Below, piece after piece: positions 21,546 to 33,370 of a DNA stretch of 64,000 bases. How positions within the stretch are numbered: the first letter of the stretch is position 1; each line of letters begins with the position of its first letter. The notes under the pieces were generated by a model. The model had not been told where the DNA came from. It did not search any database and saw nothing but the letters and a program-made list of their open reading frames with translations. The position numbers and the translations under genes are program-made. The stretch is from Ramazzottius varieornatus (lineage: Eukaryota; Tardigrada; Eutardigrada; Parachela; Ramazzottiidae), in the NCBI GenBank assembly GCA_001949185.1, contig BDGG01000009.1, positions 865,347-929,346 on the forward strand, in the 5' to 3' direction.

Positions 21546-23704
21546 TCATTGACTAGGAAGACCTGTCGGTTGGGCAACGTTCAACACTGCGCGTTTTCTT
21601 CTAAAATGGGTGCTTAAAAAGGGATAATAATATTCATGGCTTGGCGAGTACGGTATTGCAGTGAACGATCCTGCGAGGTTTGGGCAGTAGACCGAAACGC
21701 TGACTACCGCCGTGGTAGTTTGTCCATCACTGGACTGCGCTTGCACCACCAGGGTATTTAGCCCGTTGTAAGGTACTCCAATGAGAGAGAGGGAACCGGT
21801 TAGTTGATTGATGGTGAAGGAATTTCCACCAGCCAGCATGCTATAATAAACTTGGCCTCCACAACTGTTTGCCGTAACTTGACCCACCAGCATTCCAGTG
21901 GCACAGCTGCTGAGGACAAAGTTGTAAAAGGACACCGGGAATCTTGGCGCTCCACTGACGACATTGACCGTGACAGGGACCAGGCTGACACGACCGACGC
22001 CGTTACCTGACAAGGCTTGCACGTTGAAGGTTTGCAGTCCTGGTGGAGGAGCCTGAATGATGGTGAGCTGTCCTGTGGCTGCGTTAATGGCGAAAAATGG
22101 ATTGCCATTCTGCAGGAAGTATGAGACACCTCCAACTGAGCTAACAGCCGACACACTGCCGATGATATTACCGGGAACACAGTTGTAGACGGTGAAGTAA
22201 TACGAGGACTGCGCGAACCCGTCGAAATTCCTGGCGCACGAACTGACGACGTTGACGGTTACCGACGCCGACTGACCGATTGATGAGATGGCGATAACTG
22301 TCATTGACTGCGACCAGGTGTCGGTCGGTGGTGTTTGTACTAGGCTTATGATTCCCGTGAGGGGATTAATGGCAAAGTAAGAGTTGCCACCGAGAATGGA
22401 GTAACTAACGCTGGAGCCACTGGCTTGGGCTAATACTTGGCCGACAACCGACCCCGCAAGACATGCGCCGCTGGAGAACTGATAGGTTGACTGAGAAAAG
22501 AAGATGCTTCCAGCAAAAGGAACAAAGTTTGGTATGTCGGCAGGGTTACAGCTTGTGGTGACCGTCACGGGGACTGTGGATATCAAGCCGGCATTCGATT
22601 TCCCACTCACGAAGAAGTTGGTCGTGGTGGCCGTCCCAGGAACCGCGCTCAAAATCAAGGTCCCAGACTGTGGGTCCACAGAGAAGAAAGGGTTACCGCC
22701 GACAATCGAGTAGGTGACGGCGTTGTCGGCGAACAATTGTCCGACACGTTGACCGGGGATGCATGAACCTATGACAAAAGTGTAGCCTGGTTGACTGAAG
22801 ACTACGGGGAAGAAACTGCCTGGACGGAAGTCGATATCCGTCGATCCTGCTGAATACTGCTCCAACGGGTGATATTCCGCTTCGTACTTTTTGGTCCGGA
22901 TCAAGGAGCTATTTCTGGCGAGGTTGTAAGGCAGGAAAGAAGGGATTATGCTAATGCGAACGATGCCTTCACAAAACTACGAAAAACATGGCAATCAGTG
23001 CGGCAAATGAGACACCGGCAAATGTTTTGCCCCAGGTGGTTTGCCCAAGTGGCGCACTTTTTCGGCCAACAGCACTGACAACCTGCGCCGCTTGGGAAGA
23101 CGATCAAATTCGACGAAAATGTTTTCCCCAGCGGCGCACGCTCGCAGCCAATGACAGTGGAATCGTGCGCGACTCAGGAAAGCGATTTGGGTGAAAGCAT
23201 GGGCCGATGCCCTGAATATGACAGAACCATGGTTTAGATCCTGATACGCACATTGTCTTCTCGTTTAGGGTCCGTGGCACGAATGATGAATTCCACCGTA
23301 GACCGTGGTAAGTTCTTCGAGTGTCTTCTTTTCTGAACTGGCTGGGCTACGGTCACGTCTCCTGTATACGGGTGAATCGCGAACGTAGCCACGGAACTGT
23401 TCTTGATGGTCCACTTGGGACGCCGCCCATCCCTCAACTGCGTGGCGGCGCGAAGAACAAAAGTTTCCGGTTTTGCCGTATCCAGTACGGCTCCGTGATA
23501 TATTTTCTGGGAACACATCATCCTGTCTAGATTCTGCTCCTACGACATACGCCAAACGTATTAAGTCGATTGACAGTCCGTAGAGTCAAATCAAACGGAG
23601 AAGGGCGTGGCACGCTCATAATATCTTACCCGGTTCTTCGATGACGAAAGGCCTACATTTATCGAGGCAGTTGAAAGGAGAATGAACGGGTAAATGCCGG
23701 CCAT
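21546..23704 (-). CDS. Secreted cadherin-like repeat protein
   Basis: Three exons, 23630-23704, 23252-23533 and 21546-22976, phase 0 at both junctions, give 595 residues. Residues 1-20 look like a signal peptide (MAGIYPFILLSTASINV). Residues 30-120 form a degenerate cadherin-type domain (FAIHPYTGDVTVAQ, then VEFIIRATDP). Residues about 170-551 hold four similar repeats of about 90-105 residues, each with C-x-x-G-x-x-[VI]-G, then YSI-x-GGN-x-[FY]-F-x-[IV] and TG-x-[IL]-x-[IL], ending in an alternating V-T-V strand. This is the cadherin fold signature without the calcium motifs LDRE and DxNDN, and each repeat carries a conserved Cys. A furin-type RRKR site occurs near residue 578. No membrane span is seen, so it is probably extracellular matrix or cuticle material; that is an inference. 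Confidence 0.75.
23013..23200. repeat. GGCGCAC hairpin repeat, copy 14 (double)
   Basis: In the second intron of the cadherin-like gene; two hairpins, both loops in CCAAC/CCAATGAC orientation. Confidence 0.9.
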
Positions 23705-24282
23705 CTGTCTCATTATGTCCTTAGCCATGGCGTATTACGTAAAACGACATGGTAAACTGAATGGAATTTTATTAGCATTCGTCTGCCGACTGACGAGCTT
23801 CCTGCTATATGCGGTATCTTGCCGATCGAGCTACACAGCATGCTGTTTGACCATCACTTTTTATCACTTTTGTAGGACCATGCACTCCTGAACCGGTAAA
23901 CTCACCGAGGGCCAACTCAGCAAATTTGAATGTGGACAAAGGAACTGAACCAGATTGCTTTTTCAAGTGGCGCACACTACAGCCAATGACGATGCAAACG
24001 TGCGCCACATGGGATAGCGATCAGGCTCGATTCATTTACCCACGTCCCCAGTCAAGTCGACCGGAAATTATTTAATTTTTACTAGCTCTTTTATTTTAAA
24101 GGCGGGTTTCGACAAAGTCTACCGAAAAATAATCTACACAAAGCTGCAGCTTACAATTTACGGTAATTTCACTTTCTAAATGAAAAGCTCAAGCTCACAC
24201 ATAATACCATGCCAATAATACTAAAAAGTGTCAGTGTCAGTCGTCCGAGTTTCACTTTCGTCTTTTTCCATTTTTACAGCCT
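23705..24282. other. Intergenic
   Basis: Between the 5' end of the cadherin-like gene and the 3' end of VWC protein 1. One hairpin repeat; the rest is AT-rich with no visible feature. Confidence 0.5.
23910..24048. repeat. GGCGCAC hairpin repeat, copy 15
   Basis: Single hairpin with stem AAGTGGCGCACAC and GTGCGCCACA; ends resemble AACTCAGCAAATTTG and TCATTTACCCACGTCCC. Confidence 0.85.
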
Positions 24283-25283
24283 TCAGTTGGGATTTGTGCC
24301 CATGTTTCGGAGGAGGTCGTTCTTGGATGAGGGTAGTGAAGCCAAGTTCATTTCCGGCGGGATGATCAGCACGGGAAGCGGATAGTGTACATCCCCAGTG
24401 GAGTTCCCCGATGCTGTAATCAATAATTGCTTTAGTTACCGAGCGAAATACGCGGGATGTAGGGCAGCTGGATTATCAACAGTGCAAAACAACTCTCCAC
24501 GACGGTGAAGCATGATCGTAGGTACGTGGGAGCTCGGCAAACATACTTTTCCGAATGGTGCAGTCTTTCAGTCGATAACACCGGCATCATGCGCCACTTA
24601 GGATAACGATCTGATCGTGTTTGTTTGCCAATTTCCTACGCTTTACGGACAGAACTCAAGCTACTATAATATGAAGAGACGCAGAACCCATAGAAGCGCG
24701 ATGATCCCCAGATTCAATTCAAGATAACGTTATCGTTCAGAAAGGTTAGGATAAATTATTAGTGTGACTTACTGCAGAGATAGGAGGCGCAGCATTTGGA
24801 ATTCAGCGGAAGCGCCATGCAGTCCTTCATGGGAAGACCGTCCACCGAGCAGGTGATTTGGGCACAGTAGATCTGGCTTTGACGGCAGATGCACAGTGGC
24901 TTACAAGGGTCGCTGGAAAATATAGATAAAGTAAGGATAACGAGAATCACGTTCAATACTTGACAAGAGTTTCGAAATAAAATGCATCCCACCTGCTGAC
25001 TATTTCATCCACATCATTGCAAGCTAAAAACAGAAAGATTATTCAAGTTTGTCCCAAAATATCAGGCGCATTGGAAACTCTGCTGTGCGAAGAATTCAGT
25101 TCGTCGTTTCCGGAAATTTACAATGTGACACCTACCGGGGCCGCTGATGATCACGCCGCTATTAACCGTCAGCTGGGAGGTGACTGCCCTTTCGTTATTA
25201 GGCAAGGGTGTGGGCATCGCGATGGTTGTTGTAGCTATTACAGCCAGGAGAAGAAGCCCGAAGATGCGTTTCATGGCGTTCAT
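24283..25283 (-). CDS. Small secreted VWC-domain protein 1
   Basis: Four exons, 25136-25283, 24993-25023, 24773-24912 and 24283-24413, phases 1, 2, 1, give 149 residues. Residues 1-22 are a signal peptide (IFGLLLLAVIATTTIA). The body is a von Willebrand factor type C-like domain with ten Cys: ACNDVDEIVS, then DPCKPLCIC, IYCAQITC, and CCASYLC. The C-terminal exon ends with a motif shared by all four relatives here (VHYPLP, then IPPE). VWC domains usually bind growth factors or act as secreted immune or signalling peptides; the ligand is unknown. ATG at 25283 is chosen because it leads into the signal peptide. One hairpin repeat lies in the last intron. Confidence 0.8.
24528..24637. repeat. GGCGCAC hairpin repeat, copy 16
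   Basis: Intronic in VWC protein 1. The left stem is decayed (GAATGGTGCAG); ends GGAGCTCGGCAAAC and GTTTGTTTGCC intact. Confidence 0.85.
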
Positions 25284-26977
25284 CCCTCAAAGGTGCGGCG
25301 ACCCAACAAAAGCAGAACAAAATACGCTATATTGGATTTAGGGAGATCTCAGAGCTTTAGTGATATGACAAGCTACAAAAAAATAATTTCGTGAGGGCAA
25401 TAACTTAGAGTAGGCGTCCAGACTGTCGCACAAACGGAACTAAATCGTGAGTTTCCCATGCAGCGAAATATATAGACTGTGACAACCCTGGCCGGCTCTG
25501 TCAACAAGAAAAATTATGAAGAGCCTGTTCCCCATATTGTTTACGACGACAGATGCTTCTAAACTTTAGAAAACTGTCAAGTCTCGGTGTAGCCGCACGT
25601 AAAGTCGGACGGTGGATTTATCTTGTCAAAGGCCAAGACCCGAAACCCTGATGGTTCCCAGCTCGAATTACCTACGTTTTGGCCACAAGAGTACCGCATG
25701 TGATTCTTCTACGTGGATCTTTTGTGGGGCTATGCCAAGACCTGTCCCGTTTCGCTCAAAGCGCATTAGGGTACTTGGCGAGAGACCCGGATGATCATTC
25801 ATCGACCATCACGCTGCACGCAGACCAGCCAAGATGCTCCATTAATCCCAAGGGTAGGGCAAGGCGCCGAAACGTCTCTTGTCTTCACTTGCGGCTGTCT
25901 TTCGCGGTTTCCGGAACTGTCTTTGTTGACAAGGTCGCTTTCACAAAGTCACTCGCCACTGACGTCACGGAAAAACTTCGCTAATGGAACGCTTGAGACG
26001 ACCTTCAAATGCAAGAAACCCGTAAGGAAAAGTTTAAAGATTTGGGACGACAGAAAAATAGAGCATCTAGCCTACCTGGGCAAACAAACTCGACAAGACT
26101 ACACCTTTCCAGCTAATCACACTGAAAAGATGCGCCACTTGGGAAACGAGTTCAACTTGTTCGCATGGGTCCCGCAAACGAAATTATCGCAAAGAAAGTG
26201 GGAAAATATGTCTGAGCTTTGGGCCTTTTGAACACTTAAGGCACTTTCCTTTGATTGTCTTTGTGAAGTTCAAACACATGGGACTCTGTGATGCCACGAC
26301 AGCTCTGAGTGCGCCGGTCTGCCGGGACGCATCTTCCGGCTGCTCCTTACGGGCCCGTGACTATGTTATAGTTTTTTTATGGGTTATACTTCACGACGTC
26401 GGAACTTTGAGATGCCGAAGTAGTGGTAAGCGGGTTGAGACATCAAACGCCTTTACGACCAGGACGGACCGCTGGATTTCCGTGGTTCCCAAATGATGAG
26501 ATCAGAGCTCTTGGTGGAGTGAGTGAGTAACAAATCGCTGCTGGAGTCATCCTAATGCCCTTCCGTTAATATGACCATTAACTTCCCGTTTCTCTGATGG
26601 CAGACCGCAAACCTATGTTTAAAAAAAGATATATCATAATTATGTGCCATTGGGTGCGTCATCGTTAACACAATGTTCACTACACATAGTTAACTTTTAC
26701 GAGCCTGTCGAACATACTTAAAGCCCTGGTGTCACGACCCAAAACACCGCTCCAGTTTTTAGTCCAACTCACAACTACAAAGTTTCTTCGGTTCAACTGC
26801 TTTCCTGTTTGAATGAAAGTGCTTCCGCCTCATCTTTAATAAAAATCTTTCGGAATTCGGATGCTGTCTCAAGCATATTCCCGGTCCGGAAAGCTTGATT
26901 TCTCCTTCTGCCTCCGTTCTGAGCTTCTTACACTCTTATCTTGTCCACTAGGGAGTCTACCGTCGGTCGTGATCAAA
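25284..26977. other. Shared upstream region of two divergent VWC genes
   Basis: 1.7 kb separating VWC protein 1 (-) from VWC protein 2 (+), so both promoters must lie here. One hairpin repeat is present. Several + strand frames at 25.6-26.5 kb have no family similarity. Confidence 0.5.
26073..26173. repeat. GGCGCAC hairpin repeat, copy 17 (left stem lost)
   Basis: Left end GGGCAAACAAACTCGAC and right stem ATGCGCCACTTGGG survive; the left stem is deleted. Confidence 0.8.
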
Positions 26978-27660
26978 ATGAATGCTTCCACCCTGACTTT
27001 CTTCCTTGGATTTGCCACAGCCTTGGCGGTTGCGACAGCAAGTCCTGTGAAAAAATCAACGTTTGAGGAATATTTTTCCACAAAGTCTGGCGATGGTAAG
27101 CTTAACGTTACAGTTGCATTTGGGAGGCCGGCAAACGACACTACCAGATTGTCATCTCAAGCGGCGCGCCATTCCGGTGTTACAGCATGAAGGCGTGCGC
27201 CACCTGAAAAGCAAACTAGACAGTACTGGCTGGAAGCGTGCGCCACTTACGGAAACAATCTGGTCGTGCTTGTCTGCCGAGGCCTTTCCATGCTCCCGTG
27301 TTCGCTCTGTTTTCACCACCATTCGTTCTCTAGCCTGCGATAAAGAAGGGGAAATAGAAAGCGCCGACCCGTGCAAGCCTTACTGTGTCTGTCATGAAGG
27401 TTCTGTTGTTTGTGCCGAGATCACTTGTACGGACGATTTTGAGTTACCCCAGCCCAACGCAGTCTGCAGCAAGCTCCACGTGAGCCCGAAAACCCGTTGC
27501 TGCCACCATTATCTCTGCCGTACGTTCCGCAAATTTGTTTTATACTACACAGCCATTTGATCGCTAATGATACACTTAACTTGCAGTCCTGGAAGATGGA
27601 ACCGGTACCATGGTGTATCCACTGCCACTCGTTTCCGCTCCAGATGAGCTCTACGCGTGA
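26978..27660 (+). CDS. Small secreted VWC-domain protein 2
   Basis: Three exons, 26978-27095, 27334-27519 and 27587-27660, phases 1 and 1, give 125 residues. Signal peptide at about 1-21 (LTFFLGFATALAVATA). The ten-Cys VWC-like domain starts ACDKEGEIES and continues DPCKPYCVC, VVCAEITC and CCHHYLC. The final exon is short and holds MVYPLPLVSAPDE, the family tail motif. Relative to VWC proteins 1 and 4 the intron between the first Cys and DPC is missing. The start ATG is preceded by ATCAAA and opens the signal peptide. Intron 1 carries a hairpin repeat. Its function is not known; secreted and Cys-linked is all that can be said. Confidence 0.8.
27124..27288. repeat. GGCGCAC hairpin repeat, copy 18 (double, rearranged)
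   Basis: In intron 1 of VWC protein 2. First hairpin complete; the second has lost its left stem. Right end TTGTCTGCCGAGGCC. Confidence 0.85.
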
Positions 27661-28397
27661 GTGGGTTCCCGACCTCACACGCTACCGTCGTCAACCGACA
27701 AGGCGGTCGTTTTCTGGTTAAGGCGGTCGTTTCGTCGAGTGCTTCTATGTTCGGACTTGCGGATCTCCATTGCTTGCCAGCTTGTCTACAGACATTTACC
27801 TATTTTCGGCTACCTGCAATGATACGGCTTGGGCTTTGCACATTATGTATATAGCTGCTTGTAAAATTCCTACGGAGGATTCTTGCTGGATAATTTTTTG
27901 CTGATATTCAGCCTGATTAGCTGCTGGGCAGCTCTGCTTATATGTCAATATTGCGGTCGAGTACTTCCGGTCGGACTCTTTATGAAGTAACCATAAGGAA
28001 ACATCACATGAGAGACACGCAAGTGAAACATATCAGGTTGTCATCTTCAGTGGCGCACGTGTCCAGCCAGTAATACTTATAGCGTGCGCCACTTCCACAA
28101 ATTCGACCAGATCGTCTCCCAAGTGGCGTACCTTTCACTAATGTTGGCTGGAAGTGTGCGCCAGTGAAAATGACATATTTGTAAGTTTTGTTTTACCAAC
28201 CTCCCACTTATTACACCAAGGGGTTCCCTAGAATGAAGAGGAAATGTAACCACGTGCTCAGAAAGATCAGCAATATCGTCAAAGAAAGGGGATAAAATTT
28301 CGAAAACACCGGAATAAGCCTACGTTATTTAGGCGGAGGTTTGTGAGCAGACGTCATCATGCAAGAGACGAACTTTCAAGCTCGCAAAAATGGCAGC
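27661..28397. other. 3' region between convergent genes
   Basis: Between VWC protein 2 (+) and glyoxalase II (-). Contains one double hairpin repeat; otherwise nothing recognised. Confidence 0.5.
28033..28178. repeat. GGCGCAC hairpin repeat, copy 19 (double)
   Basis: Two hairpins with loops in opposite orientation (CCAGCC in the first, GGCTGG in the second), joined by AATTCGACCAGATCGTC. Confidence 0.9.
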
Positions 28398-30030
28398 TTA
28401 CTTGGATGAGTTCTTTTTTTCCCTCATGCTGGCCATCTCGTCAACACTCTTAACCCTCATGAAAGGATTGTACTGCTTCTCTTCCTGAATAGTCGAGGGA
28501 GGCACCGGAAGTAATTCCTCTCGACGTTGCTGAAAAGAAACTTTCTGGTGCTCGGCCAGCAGAAAACGTGACAATAATCAACAGAAGTGATGAAGTAGAC
28601 TGGACAGACCTTGGCATATTGCATTTTTTGCTGGGTATGCCGATTATCAGCATCAACCGACAAGGCAAACTTCAGGTTCTGGATGCTGTATTCATGACCG
28701 CAATATACTTTCTGCAAACAAAGCGCCCAAATTCTTTCCGAGCGACTGAGCAGCCAAAGATTACTTTCCTACCGTCTCCTCGGGCAAACTTCCGAGCTTC
28801 CTCATATTCTCAAACATCTGCTCCGCTGTTCCCTCGAAGAATTTTCCGCAGCCTGTTTCCGTACAACATGTTAAATAAAATAGAAAAGAGTAAAATATGG
28901 ATAGAGCATCGACTACACCCACAACGGACCACACAGAAAGAGCGTGTCTCCGGTGAAGACAGCCGGTGTTTCTCCATCCTTCCCCGTAACGAAGTAGCCT
29001 ACAGTACGAGCACCAACCATAGATTAACTTACACCAGGTCAAGAACCACTAGTGGTCATTCTCGACATACAAATGTGTCCTTTGGTATGACAAGGCGTCG
29101 CAATGCACCTCACATTGGTTGTGCCGATCTGAAAAAATCAATTGTTGGATACATCAAGCTCCATCTTCTCCTGTAACGAAACGCTACCATTAACGTATCT
29201 CCATCCTTCACATGGTGGTCCAAAGAGTCAACACGCTCGTCGCCTCCTACGACTTGGATTCCCGGATAAGTAGCCTGGACTTTACCGTTTCCGCATGCAT
29301 GGTCCCTGGAAAAAGGTTCTTGAATGCGAGCTCGGCAAACAAACTCGACCAGAAAGGTGTGCGCACGCTTCCAGCCAAGTTGCGCACGCTTCCGGCCAAG
29401 GACACTGAACGCGTGCGCTACTTGGGAGATGAAACTCGCCGAGTGTTGTGAGCTTCTTTATGAGCGGACTTACCAGTGGTGGTGGGTGGTGAGAATAGCC
29501 TTCAGTTTCTGGCCGTTCTTGTCAAGCTCGCTCTTCACCTAAGAACAAAAAAGAATGGGTTAGCTGGGAGGTACAAGAACGAACTACACGTACTGCGCCG
29601 TCAACTTCCGGTCGAATTTCCGAGCATTTGTGTGCTCACGCATCTTGAAGCATTTCGACTTTCAACTAAGACTTACATACATTTTCTGGGTCAGCTGGGT
29701 CCACAACCCTGAAAACACAGCAGGTTTCGCTCGACGAACATCGTGGTTTAATGAGGAAGGGTCGGATACATACGCGGCTTCCTTAGTGGCCGTGTCCGTG
29801 ATGACATACCTATAAGTCGACACAGAATCAACTTTGCATTCCTCTGGCATTCCACTGCCAGACAGAGAGACTTACATAAAGTTGTCATCCAGGGCCGGGA
29901 GAATGGTTACGGTGAAGTTATCGGCATGCCTATGCAAGAATGGCTACAACAGCAGAACATGTATTATACGAATGGTGATGAGGTACAGTACTCACTTGAC
30001 CACGGTTGGTTTTGTGTGCGTGCTGGACAT
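28398..30030 (-). CDS. hagh: Glyoxalase II (hydroxyacylglutathione hydrolase)
   Basis: Eleven exons: 29996-30030, 29876-29929, 29770-29809, 29681-29708, 29474-29538, 29188-29305, 29071-29128, 28930-28998, 28773-28852, 28610-28711 and 28398-28529; about 259 residues, the length of cytosolic GLO2. It hydrolyses S-lactoylglutathione to lactate and glutathione, the second step of methylglyoxal detoxification. Seen: the metallo-beta-lactamase site THHHWDH near residue 70, TPCHTKGHICY, FTGDTLF, KVYCGHEYS and the C-terminal YNPFMRV. All metal ligands are present. No mitochondrial leader is seen, suggesting the cytosolic form. One oddity: the third and fourth exons do not join in frame by GT-AG (phase 0 meets phase 2), although the peptides on both sides (TKEAAYV and VVDPADPEN) are clearly conserved. 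It sits head to head with serine racemase. Confidence 0.9.
29327..29446. repeat. GGCGCAC hairpin repeat, copy 20 (internally duplicated)
   Basis: Intronic in glyoxalase II. The GCGCACGCTTCC loop segment occurs twice in a row; left end GAGCTCGGCAAACAAACTCG is perfect. Confidence 0.85.
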
Positions 30031-30558
30031 TCTGAGCACTCTGTACTGCGTGTAAGCCCTCCCAAGCCAAAGCGCTCCCCAGAAGTAGTCGGAGGTCTTC
30101 TGGTATGCACTTCGGAACATCAAGACGGAAGGATGATAACTGTTAAGGAAAGCACTTCCGGCAGTTTCCAGTTAGGGCTTCCCCCAAACGATATTTAGTA
30201 AACAAAAGCCGGATCGCAATCCCCGTTTTGAAGTACTGTTACGCCAATCAAGCAAGCCAGCGAAGTTAGGCTTTGAGCTCTGGTTTGTATTTTCATCGAA
30301 ATTTACCTTTCTCATTCCATGTACACGTGTACAGAATGTTCATGAAGTGTTAATTCTCTTGCTACCCAGTGTTATTTTAATCATTATAATAGGAAATCGA
30401 TTTTAATAATTAAAATCGTCTTAATTGTGCGAGTTAGTGTTCGCTTGATTGATTGATCCATAATAGGAAAACGGGAAAACTAGCTACTTCCTGTTTTCTT
30501 GTTATTTTGCATCTTTGCTTCCAGCTTGTACACCTCAGTTGCCGCCAGCGACCGAACA
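30031..30558. promoter_or_regulatory. Probable bidirectional promoter, glyoxalase II / serine racemase
   Basis: 528 bp between the start codons of two divergent genes, without coding exons or repeats. Both promoters and both 5' UTRs must fit here. I see no diagnostic core element, so this is positional inference. Confidence 0.45.
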
Positions 30559-33064
30559 ATGGATCTGAGTGACTTGTATACGCTGGTACTTCAGGCGGAA
30601 AAGCGCATCCGCCCTCACATCGTGGAAACTCCGGTGAGATATAACATGCTGTAATACGTTCTGTATTCGCTCGAAATTTTCGCGCAATCACGTGACAATC
30701 CCACAATCATTCACTGTAGAGCTGCAGTACCGCGCCTTGCTGAAGTTGCTGGAAGCCAAGAACGTATTGAGGGGGAGCAAATCTGCGATTGCGGAACTTT
30801 TTGGTTTTAAAAATTGCGGATCTGCAAAGTTTGCGATAGCCTTCCGCCTCAATACGTCCTTGCTGGAAGCTAAAACACAGCTTCAAGTGGTCGATTGTTT
30901 TCGTTGCACAAATATCGAGGCGGAGCGAACACTCCTTACGTCATCGACCATAAAACGAATACAAAAGAAAACTGTAGCGCCATTATGCGGAAACTCGACT
31001 GGTTCCACAGACGAAATAAAACAAAAAAAGCTCCGTTACCGTTACCATCACCTATGTATTATAAAAAAGATATTCAGCTGAACAGGAATCGCCTGTGTGT
31101 CCGCAAACTGATTCGAATGCGTTTGTTACTGGAAGTCCCTGGTGCTTGTTGGGGACAAGATCTGCAACTGCTTAATCCTTTCCGTCGAACTCCGACCATC
31201 AGCGGCCGACACTTTCCGAACTTTCTGAAATCCCGAAATGTGATAATATGTTTTCTGAGATGCGGGTTAGGGATTCTGCAATCGATGATTCCTAAAAAGC
31301 GGATCATGACTCAATCCCCTCAGTTTTCGGCTGCTTATCGAGAAGAGAATATACAGTATTATACATTTTGCTAAGACTCAGTTTGGCAGGTTATCACCAA
31401 TGAGGAGGTGGACGCTCTATCCGGAAAAACCGTCTACTTCAAGTGTGAAAACCTCCAGAAAACAGGTATCAATTGAATGTGCGTTTCTGACGGATCCGGA
31501 AGTGCCAAGTACGAAATCCTTCGAGGAATTTTCTATAGTCATATGTATTTTTCTCTTTTCACTTTTTAGGTGTTTTCAAAGCGCGAGGAGCTCTAAACGC
31601 GGTAAGTGTATAGCGATAATGATGCTGACACTTCAATTTACTAACTCTTACAGCCTGCGCGGTGAAGACCCAAACCAATTGCGAACCGCGCATTTTAACT
31701 TTCTGGTATCCGAATGTTTTTTTCCTTTGAGGTGCTTGCTCATCTCGAAAAGGACCCATCACTGAAGGGTGTGGTAAGCTCAATGTTTTTAGTATCCTGC
31801 GAAGAGCCTGAATGACTAGTTGATCTCACAGGTGACGCACAGTAGCGGAAACCACGGACAAGCTCTTGCATGGTGAGGCATTGCTTTTCTTATGGCTACC
31901 TTGATCGGTTGTCAAACATATCTTATCTCTGAGCTTTCTGATAGGGCTGCGAAGCGCTGCGGGATCGCTTGCACGGTCGTGGTACCGGAAGGCACTCCGT
32001 CAGCTAAGGTCTGCCTGATCGAGAAGTATGGCGCCACCGTCGTCTTCTGCGAGCCAACTCCCACAGCCAGGTTCGCCGCCGACCGTTTGACTCGACTTGG
32101 CTAATATCAGTGTAGTAACGGACCGTAACTTTACAGGAAGGAAACGTGCGCTAGAATTTCAAAAGAGGAAGGAAAAGTGGAAGTACCACCCTATGACGAC
32201 CTCCTCGTTATTGCCGGACAAGGCACGGTAAGTACCCAACTACCCCACTTCTCGTTGTAATACACAAAACCATCGAAACCCTATGCGAGATACCGATATG
32301 TGGGGCAAACAAACTCAGCAAGATCGTTTTCCGAAGTGACGCACGCTTGCAGTGTTACAAGCTGGGGGCGTGCGTCACTTGGAAAAACCATCTGGTTGAA
32401 TTTGTCTGCCGAGAACCGAAATTTCATCATGGTCTTTCGTATACTGTTTAGATGGCCCTGGAGTTCTTCCATCAAGCCGATGTGGACATGGTTCTCGTGC
32501 CGATATCTGGTGGCGGAATGGTAAGTCTAAGGTCGAAATTGTTTACTCCGGGTCTGCCAATCACTTTTCGATAGACTAGTGGGATATCCATCGTTGCGGC
32601 AAGGGACTACCCAAAGATAGAAGGTACGTGACATGAGCGCTCAGACTGTCGTGTGGAAAATGTGTCGAGATATTAGAAAGTGAAAAGTGTTGTTTACAGT
32701 TTGCGCCGTGCAGCCTGAAGGCAAAGATTTGGAGCAGTCGTTGAGAGCCGAGAAGCGATTATGGCCTAACCCTCCCAAGTTCTTGCCAACTATCGCGGAG
32801 GGTATCCGGATACAACAAGTCGGCGACGTAACCTTCCCTATCATGTGCAAGTACGCGTCAAAGAAGGTGTGGACTGTCACGGATGAGCAGATGGTTGCGG
32901 CGATGAAGTTCGTGTGGGAAAACCTCAAGATGGTGATCGAGGTTAGTAGCGCTCCTGGCGTAGCCGTAGTCTTGTCCGAAGAGTTCAAAAGACATCCCGT
33001 AAAAAGGGTGGGAGTGGTACTTTGTGGAGGTAACTGTTCCATTGAACAGCTCCTATGGCAATAA
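30559..33064 (+). CDS. srr: Serine racemase (fold-type II PLP enzyme)
   Basis: Ten exons: 30559-30633, 31390-31465, 31570-31601, 31732-31773, 31832-31872, 31945-32070, 32137-32227, 32452-32520, 32575-32623 and 32700-33064; all phases agree; 321 residues against about 340 in mammals. The enzyme interconverts L- and D-serine and can dehydrate serine, using pyridoxal phosphate. Seen: FKCENLQKTG then VFKARGA, with the PLP-binding lysine near residue 54; THSSGNHGQALA, which holds the cofactor ring; the phosphate-binding glycine loop PISGGGM near 178-184; and the C-terminal VVLCGGN. Threonine dehydratases share this fold, but their longer regulatory domain is absent. D-serine is a neuronal co-agonist in vertebrates; the invertebrate role is inferred. 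A hairpin repeat lies in intron 7. Confidence 0.9.
32301..32413. repeat. GGCGCAC hairpin repeat, copy 21
   Basis: Intronic in serine racemase; stems mutated in parallel to GTGACGCACGC and GCGTGCGTCAC, so the base pair is preserved. Confidence 0.9.
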
Positions 33065-33117
33065 AACTGTTTCCCGATCTCTGTTCTCGGATGTTTCCCG
33101 GTCTAATACTCATAACC

Positions 33118-33123
33118 AATAAA
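33118..33123 (+). terminator. Likely poly(A) signal AATAAA
   Basis: 54 nt downstream of the serine racemase stop codon, followed by AT-rich sequence. Confidence 0.6.
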
Positions 33124-33370
33124 TAATAATTTATTTGGACTGTGATTTCAAAAGATGAAAGCCTCGAAGCATTCACTCATCGCGGAAAAGCGACTCGGAC
33201 TGCACTAAATTTCAGTCACTTATTCGAAATTAAACTCGTTTTCGTACTGAGAAAACAACGGAAACGGAAGCTGGGGATATGTTACTGACCAACTTGAAAA
33301 GAGATAGTAATACTTTGTGAAGGAAGTTCGCACGCGAAAGATTTACAACAATCAAAACTGAGGGTTCCAG

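Noticed and set aside
30692-31374. Overlapping + strand frames of 129 and 159 codons in intron 1 of serine racemase
   Set aside because: The first exon joins directly in phase to the exon at 31390 and gives the conserved TPV start of the enzyme; these frames add nothing recognisable.
28398-33064. Recent bacterial origin of glyoxalase II or serine racemase
   Set aside because: Both have ten or more spliceosomal introns and animal-type sequence, so they are ordinary host genes.
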